From positions 1,054,001 to 1,118,000 of the forward strand of contig JAPCWB010000001.1 of NCBI GenBank assembly GCA_025938935.1: a stretch of DNA of 64,000 nt. The letters run 5' to 3'. The notes beneath the pieces were generated by a model that saw only the letters and a program-made list of their open reading frames with translations, ran no database searches and was not told the DNA's origin. Below, piece after piece: positions 18,898 through 28,127 of the stretch (positions within the stretch are counted from its first letter, which is position 1; every line of letters begins with the position of its first letter). Origin of the DNA: Novosphingobium sp. MW5. Its GTDB lineage: Bacteria > Pseudomonadota > Alphaproteobacteria > Sphingomonadales > Sphingomonadaceae. A program made the translations under genes and the position numbers.

Positions 18898-19873
18898 GTG
18901 GCCGATCTCGTCACTGTCGATATCGGCGGCACGCATGCCCGCTTCGCGCTCGCCGAATTGGGCGCGGAAGGTGCGATCACGCTTGGTGATCCGGTTACGC
19001 TTCACACCAGCGACCACGCCAGCTTCCAGACCGCTTGGGAGGACTTTGCGACGCGCACCGGCGGCAACCTGCCGCGCGATGTTGCCATCGCCATCGCCGG
19101 ACCGGTCGGCGGCGAGGTCATCCGCTTCACCAACAACCCGTGGATCATCCGCCCGGCGCTGATCCCCGAAAAGCTGGGCGTCGAGCGCTTTACCCTGGTC
19201 AACGATTTCGGCGCGGTGGGCCATGCCGCCGCCAAGGCGGGGGAGGGTGAATTCGTCCACCTCTGCGGACCGGAAAGCGCACTGCCGGTGGAAGGCACAC
19301 TCTCCGTGGTCGGCCCTGGCACCGGGCTTGGCGTTGCACACGTCTGGCGTGACGGTAAGGGCGGTTACCGCGTGCAGGCGACCGAGGGCGGGCATATCGC
19401 CTTCGCGCCGCTCGATCTCGATCGAGGAAGCAATCCTGGCCCGCCTGCGCCAGCGCCACAGCCGCGTATCGGTGGAGCGCGTGGTCGCCGGACCGGGAAT
19501 CGTCGATATCTACGAAACGCTGGCCGCCATGGAAGGGCGCGCGATCACCCCGCTTGACGACCGCACGATCTGGCAGCGCGGCACCAGCGGGGAAGACAGC
19601 CTTGCCGCCGCCGCGATTGACCGCTTCTGCCTCGCGCTGGGCTCTGTCGCGGGGGACATCGCATTGGCTCAGGGCGCAAGCGGCGTCGTCATCGCGGGCG
19701 GCCTCGGCCTGCGCATCAAGGACAGCCTGATAGCCTCGGGCTTTGCCGAGCGGTTCCGCGCCAAGGGCCGGTTCGAGGCACTGATGGCGGGCCTCCCCGT
19801 CAAACTCATTACCCATCCGCAGCCGGGCCTGTTCGGCGCCGCCGCTGCCTTCATGCAGGAGCATTTGAAGTGA
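18898..19873 (+). pseudogene. glk: Glucokinase, one apparent +1 frameshift
   Basis: Phosphorylates glucose to feed zwf. GTG 18898 starts '[20 protein letters not shown]', with the phosphate-binding 'DIGGTHARF'. Then follow 'TLVNDFGAVGHA' with the catalytic Asp, and 'VVGPGTGLGVAHV'. After 'GGHIAFAPLD' (near 19416, in CTCGATCTCGATCGAGG) the frame slips by one. Deleting one base restores 'IEEAILARLRQRHSRVSVE' onward, to the natural end '..AAAFMQEHLK' at 19873. Everything else is well conserved and the downstream gene is still coupled (GTGA), so an assembly error is more likely than real loss. Confidence 0.88.
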
Positions 19874-20484
19874 GCAACCCCGAAGCGGTCATGAAACTGG
19901 CCCCCGTGATCCCGGTACTGGTGATCAACGATGTCGCCCATGCCGTGCCGATCGCGCAGGCGCTGGTCGCTGGCGGCCTGCCCGCGCTGGAAGTGACGCT
20001 GCGCACGCCCTGCGCGCTCGATGTGATCCGCGAGATGAAGCAGGTACCGGGTGCGGTGGTCGGCGCGGGTACGGTGCTGAACCCGCGCGATCTCGACGCC
20101 TCGCTTGAGGCTGGGGCGGAGTTCATCGTCTCGCCCGGCCTCACCACCGATCTCGGCAAGGCTGCCATTGCCGCGAACGTGCCGTTCCTTCCCGGCACGG
20201 CCAACGCCTCCGACATCATGCTCGGGCTTGACCTTGGCCTGACGCGCTTCAAGTTCTTCCCGGCGGAAGCCTCGGGCGGGATCAAGGCGCTTTCCGCCAT
20301 CGCAGCACCCTTCGGCATGGCGAAGTTCTGCCCCACCGGCGGTATCACGCCGGAAACCGCGCCGAACTGGCTGGCGCTCGATGCCGTGCTCTGCGTCGGC
20401 GGATCCTGGATGATCCCCAAGGGCGAACCTGACGTGGCGAAGATCGAAGCTGCCGCCCGCCGGGCCGCGGGCCTGCGCGGATGA
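19870..20484 (+). CDS. eda: KDPG aldolase (2-dehydro-3-deoxy-phosphogluconate aldolase)
   Basis: Splits KDPG into pyruvate and glyceraldehyde 3-phosphate, the last Entner-Doudoroff step. 204 residues, a class I TIM-barrel aldolase. Catalytic Glu in 'LPALEVTLRTP', phosphate-binding 'GAGTVLNP' and the Schiff-base Lys in 'TRFKFFPAEASGG' are all present. The GTG start overlaps the glk stop and the stop overlaps the next gene start (ATGA). Length and motifs are standard. Confidence 0.96.
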   Translation: MSNPEAVMKLAPVIPVLVINDVAHAVPIAQALVAGGLPALEVTLRTPCALDVIREMKQVPGAVVGAGTVLNPRDLDASLEAGAEFIVSPGLTTDLGKAAIAANVPFLPGTANASDIMLGLDLGLTRFKFFPAEASGGIKALSAIAAPFGMAKFCPTGGITPETAPNWLALDAVLCVGGSWMIPKGEPDVAKIEAAARRAAGLRG

Positions 20485-23276
20485 GCGGCGGCGTGCCAGT
20501 GACTGGGCCCGTCACTGTCGCCGCGCTTGAAGAGCGCCTCCAGCAGCTTCACCTGCGCACGGCGGAAACCCCGCTGTTCAACCCGGTATTCCAGCTCAGC
20601 CTCGAACTGTCGCGGCAGCTGGAACAGGGCTCGCTCAGCCTCGACGCGGTGAGCGCGCTGGTCAGCGAGCTCGAATGCGACTCCCTGCAATCGCGCGCCC
20701 GGCACCTGCACCGGCTGGTCAGCCCGGTCGAACCTGCGGCCAATGGCGCGGCGATCGATGCGCTGGTTGAGGCCGAGGACTTCACCGCCTTTGCCGCCCG
20801 CTGGCAGCGACCTGCCGCCCACGTGGTCTTTACTGCCCACCCGACCTTTCTCCTCAGCCGGGCGCAGAGCGCCTCGGTCGCCGCTGCGGCATCGAGCGGC
20901 GAGATCGACACCGGCGTCTGCCTCGCCCCGCATGACCGCGACACGATCACGCTCGACTACGAACACGAAGAGGCAATGAAGGCGCTGGCCAACGGACAGG
21001 CCGCGCGTGACCGGATAACCGGCCATGTCCTCGACACCGCCCGCGCCCGCTGGCCGGACGAGTGGCGCAATACGCGTCCCACGCCGTTCCGCTTCGCCAC
21101 CTGGGTCGGCTATGACATGGACGGGCGCACCGACATTGGCTGGCACACCTGCCTGCGCTACCGCCTCGCCGAAAAGGCGCAGCGACTGGCGAGCTATGCG
21201 GCCTCGCTGGAAGGCGTGGCCCCCGACCTCGCACAGCAATTGTCCCGCGCCTCCGCCTATTCCTCGGACATGAGCGCGCTGTTCGCGGCTGACCTGTCAC
21301 AGCCTGCCGCGCTGTCGGACATCGCCAACCGCTTTACCGCACCCCACGCCGACAAGCTCACCAGCCTTGCGGGCGTTATTGCCGACCTCGAGACCCGCGC
21401 GGCCGTTGCCGGAGAAGCCGAGGCGCGCGCCCTGCTGATCGCCGCCGCCGCCATGCGCGCCGATGGTCTCGGCATGGGCTGGGTCCATTTCCGGGTGAAC
21501 AATTCGCAGCTGCAAAACGCGGTGCGCCGCCGCATCGATCCCGATGGCCTGCTCGATCTCGATAGCCAGGCCGCGCTTGCCCGGCTGCGCGAATTGCTGG
21601 GCGAGGTAAAACCGCTGCGCTCCAACCTCGCCGCGCTGGCGATCGAGAACAGCACGGCCATCCGCCAGTTCCTCATCATGGCGCAGATCCTGCACCACGT
21701 GGACGCCGATACCCCGATCCGCATGCTGGTGGCCGAATGCGAACAGCCGAGCACGGTGCTCGCCGCGCTCTATTTCGCCAAGCTGTTCGGCGTGGACGGC
21801 CATGTTGACGTGTCGCCGCTGTTCGAGACCGAAACCGCGCTCGAACATGGCGGACGCCTGCTCGATGCCGTGATGTCGGAGCCGCATTACCAGGCCTATG
21901 CCCGCATCCGCGGGCGTGTTTCGATCCAGACCGGCTTTTCCGACGCGGGGCGCTTCGTTGGGCAGATCCCGGCGGCGCTTGCCATCGAACGCCTGCAGGG
22001 CCGGCTCAGTGAAGCCATGGCCGCCAACGGCCTGACGGATGTCGCCGCGCTGATCTTCAATACCCACGGCGAGTCCATGGGCCGCGGGGCCCATCCGGGC
22101 TCGTTCACTGATCGGCTCGAGTGGCCACTGTCCCCGTGGGCGCGCCGCCGCTTCGTGCGCGCGGGGATCAGGCTCGAACCCGAAGTCAGCTTCCAAGGCG
22201 GCGATGGCTACCTGTTCTTCGGCTCCGAAAAGCTGGCCTTCGCCACGCTGACCCGCATGGCAGAGAACGCGCCTGCCCATGCCGATGCCGATGCGCCCGC
22301 TGATCCGTTCTATCGCCGCACCGACCTCAGCCTCGATTTCTACCGCGCGATCCGCCGCGTGCAGCAGCGGCACCTGAACTCCGCGACCTATCCGCGCGCG
22401 GTCACCGCCTTTGGCCTCGGCCTGCTCAACGATACCGGCAGCCGCAAGTCACGCCGCCAGTCGGACCTTGCCGCCGACCGCGCCATGAGCCTGCGCCAGA
22501 TCCGCGCCATCCCGCACAATGCCGTGCTGCAGCAGCTTGGCTATCCGGTGAACGTGATCGCCGGATTCGGCACCGCGGCAGAGGGAAATTACGAGGAAGT
22601 GCGCGCGCTGCTGCAATCGAGCGCGCGCGGGCGGCAGATGCTGCGCCTCGTCCGCTCGGCAAACGCGCTGGCCTCGATCAAGACCGTGGCCGCATATGGC
22701 GAGCTGTTCAACTCGGCCTACTGGGCGAGCCGGCCCTATCGTGGCGGCGAAGAGCAGATAGCCGATGCCTGCCTGGTGCTGGCGGAGACCTTCACCACCG
22801 ATGACCGCACCGGGGTGTTCCGCCGCCTCGCCTCGCGCCTGCGCGTCGATGCTCTGAAGCTGCACCGGCTGATCGATCCGATTGAGGACGAGGCGCCGCT
22901 CAAGGGCCGCGAGCAGGTCCGCCGCTCGCTCGGCGTGGCGCAGGCGCTGCGGCTGGCGCTGTTCCAGCACATGTTCATCCGCGTCGTCTCCATCCCCGCC
23001 TTCAGCCGCGCAAACGACATCGCGCGTGAGGACGTGTGGGAGATGGTCTTCACCCTGCGCATCGAGGAAGCGCTCGCCCAACTGCGCCGTGCCTTCCCCA
23101 CCTCAATGCCGGCACTTGGGGATTTCTCGGTCAGCGAGCCGAGCGATTACCCGGACAGCGGGGCCAGCGGGTACCGGGCAATCCATCGCGATTCGATCGA
23201 CCCGATCGAGCGGGCCTGGCATTTGTCCCTGCGGATCGGGCTGACCATCGCGAACCAGTTCGGAGCGCACGGATAG
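20481..23276 (+). CDS. Divergent phosphoenolpyruvate carboxylase-like protein
   Basis: 931 residues, about the length of PEP carboxylase, with the same order of blocks but altered motifs. 'VVFTAHPTF' (115-123) stands for VLTAHPTE and keeps the catalytic His. 'GYDMDGR' (210-216) stands for GGDRDGN. 'SPLFET' (445-450) is conserved. 'QTGFSDAGR' (483-491) stands for GYSDSxKD. 'THGESMGRG' (528-536) replaces HGRGGxxGRGG, so the arginine after the first Gly is lost. 'GSRKSRR' and 'LRQIRAIPH' follow. It may be an anaplerotic carboxylase fed by the Entner-Doudoroff pathway or a relative with changed activity. It is coupled to eda by ATGA. Confidence 0.75.
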   Translation: MSGGVPVTGPVTVAALEERLQQLHLRTAETPLFNPVFQLSLELSRQLEQGSLSLDAVSALVSELECDSLQSRARHLHRLVSPVEPAANGAAIDALVEAEDFTAFAARWQRPAAHVVFTAHPTFLLSRAQSASVAAAASSGEIDTGVCLAPHDRDTITLDYEHEEAMKALANGQAARDRITGHVLDTARARWPDEWRNTRPTPFRFATWVGYDMDGRTDIGWHTCLRYRLAEKAQRLASYAASLEGVAPDLAQQLSRASAYSSDMSALFAADLSQPAALSDIANRFTAPHADKLTSLAGVIADLETRAAVAGEAEARALLIAAAAMRADGLGMGWVHFRVNNSQLQNAVRRRIDPDGLLDLDSQAALARLRELLGEVKPLRSNLAALAIENSTAIRQFLIMAQILHHVDADTPIRMLVAECEQPSTVLAALYFAKLFGVDGHVDVSPLFETETALEHGGRLLDAVMSEPHYQAYARIRGRVSIQTGFSDAGRFVGQIPAALAIERLQGRLSEAMAANGLTDVAALIFNTHGESMGRGAHPGSFTDRLEWPLSPWARRRFVRAGIRLEPEVSFQGGDGYLFFGSEKLAFATLTRMAENAPAHADADAPADPFYRRTDLSLDFYRAIRRVQQRHLNSATYPRAVTAFGLGLLNDTGSRKSRRQSDLAADRAMSLRQIRAIPHNAVLQQLGYPVNVIAGFGTAAEGNYEEVRALLQSSARGRQMLRLVRSANALASIKTVAAYGELFNSAYWASRPYRGGEEQIADACLVLAETFTTDDRTGVFRRLASRLRVDALKLHRLIDPIEDEAPLKGREQVRRSLGVAQALRLALFQHMFIRVVSIPAFSRANDIAREDVWEMVFTLRIEEALAQLRRAFPTSMPALGDFSVSEPSDYPDSGASGYRAIHRDSIDPIERAWHLSLRIGLTIANQFGAHG

Positions 23277-23300
23277 GTCAGGCGGGCCTGACCCATTCGC

Positions 23301-24401
23301 TCACGCGCGGGGGTGGCGCAGGCCGTGGATCAGCACGTCCGCCGCCCGCAAGGCCACTGCGGCGCGCCATGCACGCCATGGCGAATGGTCGCCCGCTTGC
23401 GGCTCGCTCGAGCCATCGCGCGCCGGAGCGAACAGGCGCCGCTCGAACTCCGCGACAATCCCGGTATCGCGCATGACGGCGTAATATTCCGCGCTGACCC
23501 GGTAGCCGACGAAATCGAAATTGCTCGATCCGGCCACCACCGTCTCGCCATCGACCAGAGCCGCCTTCACGTGGGTCATATCGGGCAGCAGGCGCAGGCG
23601 AACGCCGCTGCGCGCGGCAATGCCCATCAGGTAATCGCGTACGATCGGCTTGTTGTTGGGGCGGGGGGTGTAAATCGTCACCGCCACTCCGCGCCGTGCC
23701 GCGCGGGCCATGGCGCTGACGAAGGGAAAGGTCGGATAGGCGCTGATCACCTCGAGCGAATGCCGTGCGTTCTCGAACAGGTCGAGCAGCGGCAGCGAGC
23801 CTTCGGCATTGTGCAGCCCGTCGAGTGAATAGGCATCGAGCCCGCCGAAGCTGGCGCGCGCTGGGGCGGTCTGGCCGTGCCAGTCCTTGTCGAACTCCTG
23901 CGCGAACCAGTCTGCCACGTCCGCGCTTTCGATCCGCAGCATCATGTCGTGCCAGGCGAAATTGTGGTCGGAAAAGTTGATCCCGCCGATCCACACGGCA
24001 TCGTCCATGACGAGCAGCTTGCGGTGATTGCGCAGCACATAGTTGAACGGGTTGCGTCCCACTGGATTGGTCACCCGCACGCGCGCGCCGCTGGCAATCA
24101 TGGCGTCGATCATGTCCCAAGTCGCCTGCGCCTCGGCGTGGAGCGCGGGGTCCTTTGACAGGGCAAGGAAGGTGTCGTTGATCACGTGACGGGTGTAATC
24201 GTCGACCAGAACGCGGCGCTCGCTCGCGGGGGATCTGGCGATGGCCCCGGCCACACCGAGGCCCGCGGCGTCGCCTTCGAAGGTCATCGCCTGGATCAGC
24301 ACGCGGCGGCGGGCAGAAGCGATGTCGGCACTGGCCGCCTGCCAGAATGCTGCCGATCCGACGAAGAGTTCGCAGTTCAAAGTGGTCCGTTCCCCGCTCA
24401 C
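23301..24401 (-). CDS. Phospholipase D-like / cardiolipin synthase-like protein
   Basis: PLD-superfamily enzyme of 366 residues with two HKD motifs: 'NHRKLLVMDDAVWIGGIN' in the middle and 'HVKAALVDGETVVAGSSN' near the C-terminus. Such proteins transfer phosphatidyl groups or cleave phospholipids. No N-terminal membrane segment is seen, so it is closer to the short ClsB/C-like type. The chosen start is GTG 24401, preceded by AAGGGG. The upstream open frame reads antisense to the L,D-transpeptidase leader. It is convergent with the PEPC-like gene, with a GGTCAGGC/GCCTGACC hairpin at 23276-23293 between them. Confidence 0.82.
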   Translation of the reverse strand: MSGERTTLNCELFVGSAAFWQAASADIASARRRVLIQAMTFEGDAAGLGVAGAIARSPASERRVLVDDYTRHVINDTFLALSKDPALHAEAQATWDMIDAMIASGARVRVTNPVGRNPFNYVLRNHRKLLVMDDAVWIGGINFSDHNFAWHDMMLRIESADVADWFAQEFDKDWHGQTAPARASFGGLDAYSLDGLHNAEGSLPLLDLFENARHSLEVISAYPTFPFVSAMARAARRGVAVTIYTPRPNNKPIVRDYLMGIAARSGVRLRLLPDMTHVKAALVDGETVVAGSSNFDFVGYRVSAEYYAVMRDTGIVAEFERRLFAPARDGSSEPQAGDHSPWRAWRAAVALRAADVLIHGLRHPRA

Positions 24402-24567
24402 CCCCTTGTTCGCGTGCCATTGCTCCCTTCTGTTTGCAAGGCAGCAGAGCGGGTTAACCCAATTGCCATCCCCGGTCCCGTATAGGGACGAGGGCATCAA
24501 GGGGCTGGCCTTTGCGGCGAAATTGCCGATTGTTCTGGCTCCGGAACCAATTCGGGTGAACGCGACG

Positions 24568-25196
24568 ATGGCATTGGGTGCAAAGGGCTGGGGTGCTTTG
24601 GTGGCGGCTGTGGGCGGCATTGTCGTTGCAGGGGCCGCACTGATCTCGCTGGAAGGACCGGCCGGTCCCCAGACAGTTGCTGCCTCTCCGGCCAAGCCCG
24701 CACCCGCGCCTGCGCCCAAGCCGGTAGACGAACGCTTCGTCATCAAGCGGGTGCTGCCGATCACCGGCCCGATCAAGTACGGCGAATGGCATTGGGACGA
24801 GGCTGGAGTGCCCGATGGCCCGCTGGTGATGACCGTGGACCTTGAGGCCCGCGTGCTCTCCGTCTTCCGCGGCGGCTATGAAATCGCGGCGACGGCGGTG
24901 CTGCTTGGCACCACGGAAAAGCCCACCCCGCTCGGCGTTTTCCCGATCAACTGGAAGAAGGCCGATCACCACTCGCGCACTTATGACAATGCGCCCATGC
25001 CCTACACCATGAACCTCACCGTGGACGGCGTGGCGATCCACGGCACCAAGGTGGAAAACGGTTATGCCAGCCACGGCTGCATCGGCGTGCCGACACCTTT
25101 GCGCAAAAGCTGTTCGGCATCGCGAAGGTGGGTGACAAGGTCTACATCACGCGCGGCAAGCAGACCGGCGTGGGGCAATCGCTGACCGAGAGCTGA
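24568..25196 (+). pseudogene. L,D-transpeptidase (YkuD), one apparent -1 frameshift at the active site
   Basis: Secreted peptidoglycan cross-linking enzyme. ATG 24568 begins a signal peptide/anchor (residues 1-27), then a Pro/Ala linker and the YkuD domain with 'VAIHGTKVENGYASHGCIGV', the catalytic His-Ser-His-Gly-Cys motif. Just after 'CIGVPT' (near 25093) one base is missing. The other frame supplies 'TFAQKLFGIAKVGDKVYIT' and ends '..SLTES' at 25196. As written the frame instead ends at 25185 with unrelated residues. Divergent from the PLD gene; likely an assembly indel. Confidence 0.82.
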
Positions 25197-25208
25197 GGAC
25201 CTCAGCTC
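25190..25208. terminator. Palindrome spanning two convergent stop codons
   Basis: GAGCTGAGGACCTCAGCTC has 9-base arms around a single A. It contains the L,D-transpeptidase stop (25194-25196) and the tilS stop (25202-25204). It is a plausible bidirectional transcript end, though without a T-tract. Confidence 0.45.
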
Positions 25209-26141
25209 CGCCGCGCCGGGGCTTTCATGAAGGACCATCCGCCCGGCCCCGCCCGCGCGACAAGGTTGCCGATCGAGGCGGGCTGGCGCGCCAGCAGACT
25301 GTCGAACAGGCGCGCCACCGCCGATCCGCGCGGCTCCTCACCGTCAAGTTGACGGACGATCCGGCTGATGACACGCAGCGCAATCGCGCGCGGGGCCTGC
25401 GGGCGATAGGTCAGGCCCATAGGTGCCTTTTCGACGCATTCCGTCCATTCGCGCGCCGCTGCCCAGTCGAGCGCGGCATCGGCATCGGCGAGGTGACCGG
25501 CGCTGGCCGCGATGGCGGGGATGTCGAGCCAGTCCGTTTCCGCCAGTTTGGCGCGGATGCGGGCGCGGTCGTACTTGGGGTTGGTGTTGGAAGGGTCCTG
25601 CGCCGCCGTCACGCCGCTCGCCGCGATGACCTGAGCCAGATCCTCGCGACGCCAGTCAAGCAATGGCCGCAGCAGCGGCAGGCGGGTGCCGGGCACCCGG
25701 CCTGTGCCGCGCACGCCTGCGAGGCCGGCCACGCCGCTCCCCCGGTTGAGCCGCAGCAGCAGGGTCTCCGCCTGGTCATCGGCATGGTGCGCGGTGAGCA
25801 GGGCGCCAAGCTCGCGCCGTTCCATCCAGTCCGCCAGCGCGGCATAGCGCGCGGCGCGGGCCTCGGCCTGGACATTGCCGGGTTCGACATCGACAGAAAG
25901 GATTTCGTGCGGCACGCCGAGCTTTGCGCAGAGCGCGGCGACCATCGCCGCCTCATCACCGCTTTCGGGGCGCAGGCGGTGATCGACGGTGGCGGCCTCG
26001 ACCCGTCCGGGCAGCGCCTCCGCCGCAAGCAGGAGCATTGCCAGCGAATCCGGTCCGCCAGATACGGCAAGGCCCAGCTTGCCTTCGCCCGGCCACAGGG
26101 CAGCCAGAGACTGCCGGAAGCGGACTACTCCCCGTTATCAA
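25202..26141 (-). CDS. tilS: tRNA(Ile)-lysidine synthase, N-terminus apparently frameshifted
   Basis: Makes lysidine at C34 of tRNA-Ile(CAU), normally essential. The ATP-pyrophosphatase loop 'LGLAVSGGPDSLAM' lies just upstream of ATG 26038, so that ATG cannot be the real start. 'AHHADDQAETLLLRL' and 'DPSNTNPKYDRARIR' are also conserved. In frame with the loop no ATG, GTG or TTG precedes it before a stop. A TTG at 26141 overlapping the cpoB stop would reach it only if one base is removed near 26124, giving 'MITGSVRFRQSLAALWPG'. I therefore give 26141 as the reconstructed start. About 312 residues. Confidence 0.8.
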
Positions 26142-27208
26142 TTGCACTTAACCCCGCGCTTGGTCGCCTCGTACTGCGTCTTCAGGCGGCCGCCGGCCTC
26201 TGCCGCGAAGGTATCGCCGAATTCGGCGAGTGCGATGCAGGCGCGATTGGTGTCTTTCAGCTGGCGCATCGATTCGGCGAGGTAGAGCAGGCTGTCCGCA
26301 GCGCGGGCACCGGTCTTGTCAGCCTGATAGTTCTTGAGGAACCACTGTGCTGCTTCACGCGGCTTGTTCTCGTCGAGGTAGGCCCGGCCCAGCAGGTTGC
26401 GGGCGAAGCTGACGCGCTGGTGCTTGGGATACTTGGTCAGGAAGAGCTGCAACTGCTGCTGTGCCTCGGGATAGAACTTGGCTTCCCACAGGCGGTAGCC
26501 ATAGGAATATTCGTCATCCCCGGCGTCGGCGGTCTTGGGCTTTTCGATTTCCTTCACCGCCGCGACGCGCGCCGCCGAGGGGGCGGCCGGCTTGGCGGCT
26601 GCAGGGGCGGGGGTGGCGGCCGCGGGCTTGGTCGCCGCAGTGGTCGGGGTCGGACGGGTAATCGTCACCGGGGCGGGTGTCGGGAAAGTCGTGGTCGGAG
26701 CCACTGTCGCCGGAGCCGTCGACGCGGGCGTGACTGCCGCCGACGCTGCCGGGACGGTGGCCGCGGTTGTCGCCGGTGTAGCAGTCACTGTTGCGGGAGC
26801 AGCCGCCGGTGTCGCGGCAGGAGCCGGTGCCGGGGCAAGCGCCGCCAGCTTCGCCTCAAGCTGGGCAATGCGGTTGGCGCTTTCCTCGTTTGCAGCAGTG
26901 ATGCGGGTCAGTTGCAGCTCGACCGCGTCCATGCGGGTCAGCAGGTCAGTCACCGGTGTGGTCGCAGGGGTGCCGGCAGCGGTTGCCGGAGTGCCAGCGG
27001 GCTTGTTGATCTCCGGCGGGAAATACTTGCCGTCGCCGCCGGGGAAGACCTGCCGCTGCAGGGCCTTGACCTCAGCCTCAAGCTTCTTGATCCGGGCTTC
27101 GGCGTCGGCCTGGGTCGAGGCCTTCTGCGCCGTTACCGGCGATGCCCCCAGCATGAGCGAAAGGGCAACCAGGGCCAGGCCCGAACGTTTCCAAGACAGC
27201 GTATTCAT
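26138..27208 (-). CDS. cpoB: Tol-Pal system protein CpoB/YbgF-like
   Basis: Periplasmic coordinator of peptidoglycan synthesis and outer-membrane constriction, 356 residues. Signal peptide at 1-27 ('ALVALSLMLGASPVTA'), a coiled-coil segment ('EARIKKLEAEVKALQRQV'), a second coil around 90-120, then a long Ala/Pro/Thr-rich linker and a C-terminal TPR region starting near 'EYSYGYRLWEAKFYPEAQQ'. The linker is longer than in E. coli. ATG 27208 is chosen because the longer frame adds non-signal residues. tilS follows immediately; tol-pal genes are not in the window. Confidence 0.87.
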   Translation of the reverse strand: MNTLSWKRSGLALVALSLMLGASPVTAQKASTQADAEARIKKLEAEVKALQRQVFPGGDGKYFPPEINKPAGTPATAAGTPATTPVTDLLTRMDAVELQLTRITAANEESANRIAQLEAKLAALAPAPAPAATPAAAPATVTATPATTAATVPAASAAVTPASTAPATVAPTTTFPTPAPVTITRPTPTTAATKPAAATPAPAAAKPAAPSAARVAAVKEIEKPKTADAGDDEYSYGYRLWEAKFYPEAQQQLQLFLTKYPKHQRVSFARNLLGRAYLDENKPREAAQWFLKNYQADKTGARAADSLLYLAESMRQLKDTNRACIALAEFGDTFAAEAGGRLKTQYEATKRGVKCN

Positions 27209-27284
27209 CGCTCCGCGCGCGCTCCACCACACCAAATTTAACCAATGTTCCTAACCCCGACAGGCAAGCCCTGTCGAGAGCAGG

Positions 27285-27992
27285 TCAGTTCGAAACGGTG
27301 GAAGGCGGCGGCTGAACCGGAGCTTGCTCTCCCGCTGGCGGCGGCGCGGGCTGGGCGGTGGGCGAAGCCGTGGCCGTGGCGCGCGGGCTGGGCCGCGGGG
27401 CGGGCCGCTCGGACCGGGGGACGTCAGGCACGCGAATATAGGCGGGGGTCGCGCTTTCGCTCGGCATTGCTGCCAGGCTGGCATCGACTGCGGGAACTGA
27501 AGCCTCGGTCGTCACAACTACCTCTGCGCTGGCGGTTTCCACCGGCAGCATTTCAGGCAGGACCACGGCCGGCGCAAAGAGCGTGCGGAAAGCGAAATAG
27601 CCGCCAACCGCGAGGACAAGCGCGGCAAAGGCCAAGCCCCAGGCGAATTTCGATCCCGGCACGCGCGCCGGATCGCCCGGTTCGAGCGAAGCGGCACTGG
27701 TGCGGTGCTCGATCGGTTCGGCCAGGCCCATTTCGCGGCGGACTTCTGAAACGATCTCTTTCTCGTTCAGGCCCACAGCCTTGGCATAGGTGCGGGTGAA
27801 GCCGGTGGCATAGGTGCGCGATGGCAGCGCATCCCAGTTGCCCGCCTCGATCGCGATGATCAGGCGTTCGGCGATGCGGGTTTTCTGGGCAATCCCCTCG
27901 CGGGATATTCCCGCCTGCTCCCGCGCGGCCTTCAACCGCGGACCCACGCCGACTAGGGGCAGTTGCGGCTGTTGGGCTTCCTGCTCTGACAT
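27285..27992 (-). CDS. RodZ-like helix-turn-helix membrane protein
   Basis: 235 residues. An N-terminal Cro-type helix-turn-helix ('RLKAAREQAGISREGIAQKT', about 17-85), then a single transmembrane segment ('WGLAFAALVLAVGGYFAF', about 127-145) and a Pro/Ala/Thr-rich periplasmic tail. This is the RodZ layout (a MreB-linked shape protein), but the C-terminal DUF4115 beta domain is missing and the tail looks disordered. ATG 27992 is chosen over the upstream in-frame start at 28061. It lies between cpoB and ptsP on the same strand. Confidence 0.8.
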   Translation of the reverse strand: MSEQEAQQPQLPLVGVGPRLKAAREQAGISREGIAQKTRIAERLIIAIEAGNWDALPSRTYATGFTRTYAKAVGLNEKEIVSEVRREMGLAEPIEHRTSAASLEPGDPARVPGSKFAWGLAFAALVLAVGGYFAFRTLFAPAVVLPEMLPVETASAEVVVTTEASVPAVDASLAAMPSESATPAYIRVPDVPRSERPAPRPSPRATATASPTAQPAPPPAGEQAPVQPPPSTVSN

Positions 27993-28127
27993 CCGGTACC
28001 GATTTGTTAGTGTTGCGACCAAGTGAATTGGTAACCAACGGCTGGACCAGCCTGTTGTCAAGCAAAACGATGTTACAAATAGGTGACCCGGCTGGCCTTC
28101 ACGGCAGGCCGCTTCAGGCTGGATGAA

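Noticed and set aside
25349..27241. 630-residue plus-strand open frame
   Set aside because: Antisense to tilS and cpoB; the Gly/Arg-rich middle is the complement of the Ala/Pro/Thr linker of CpoB.
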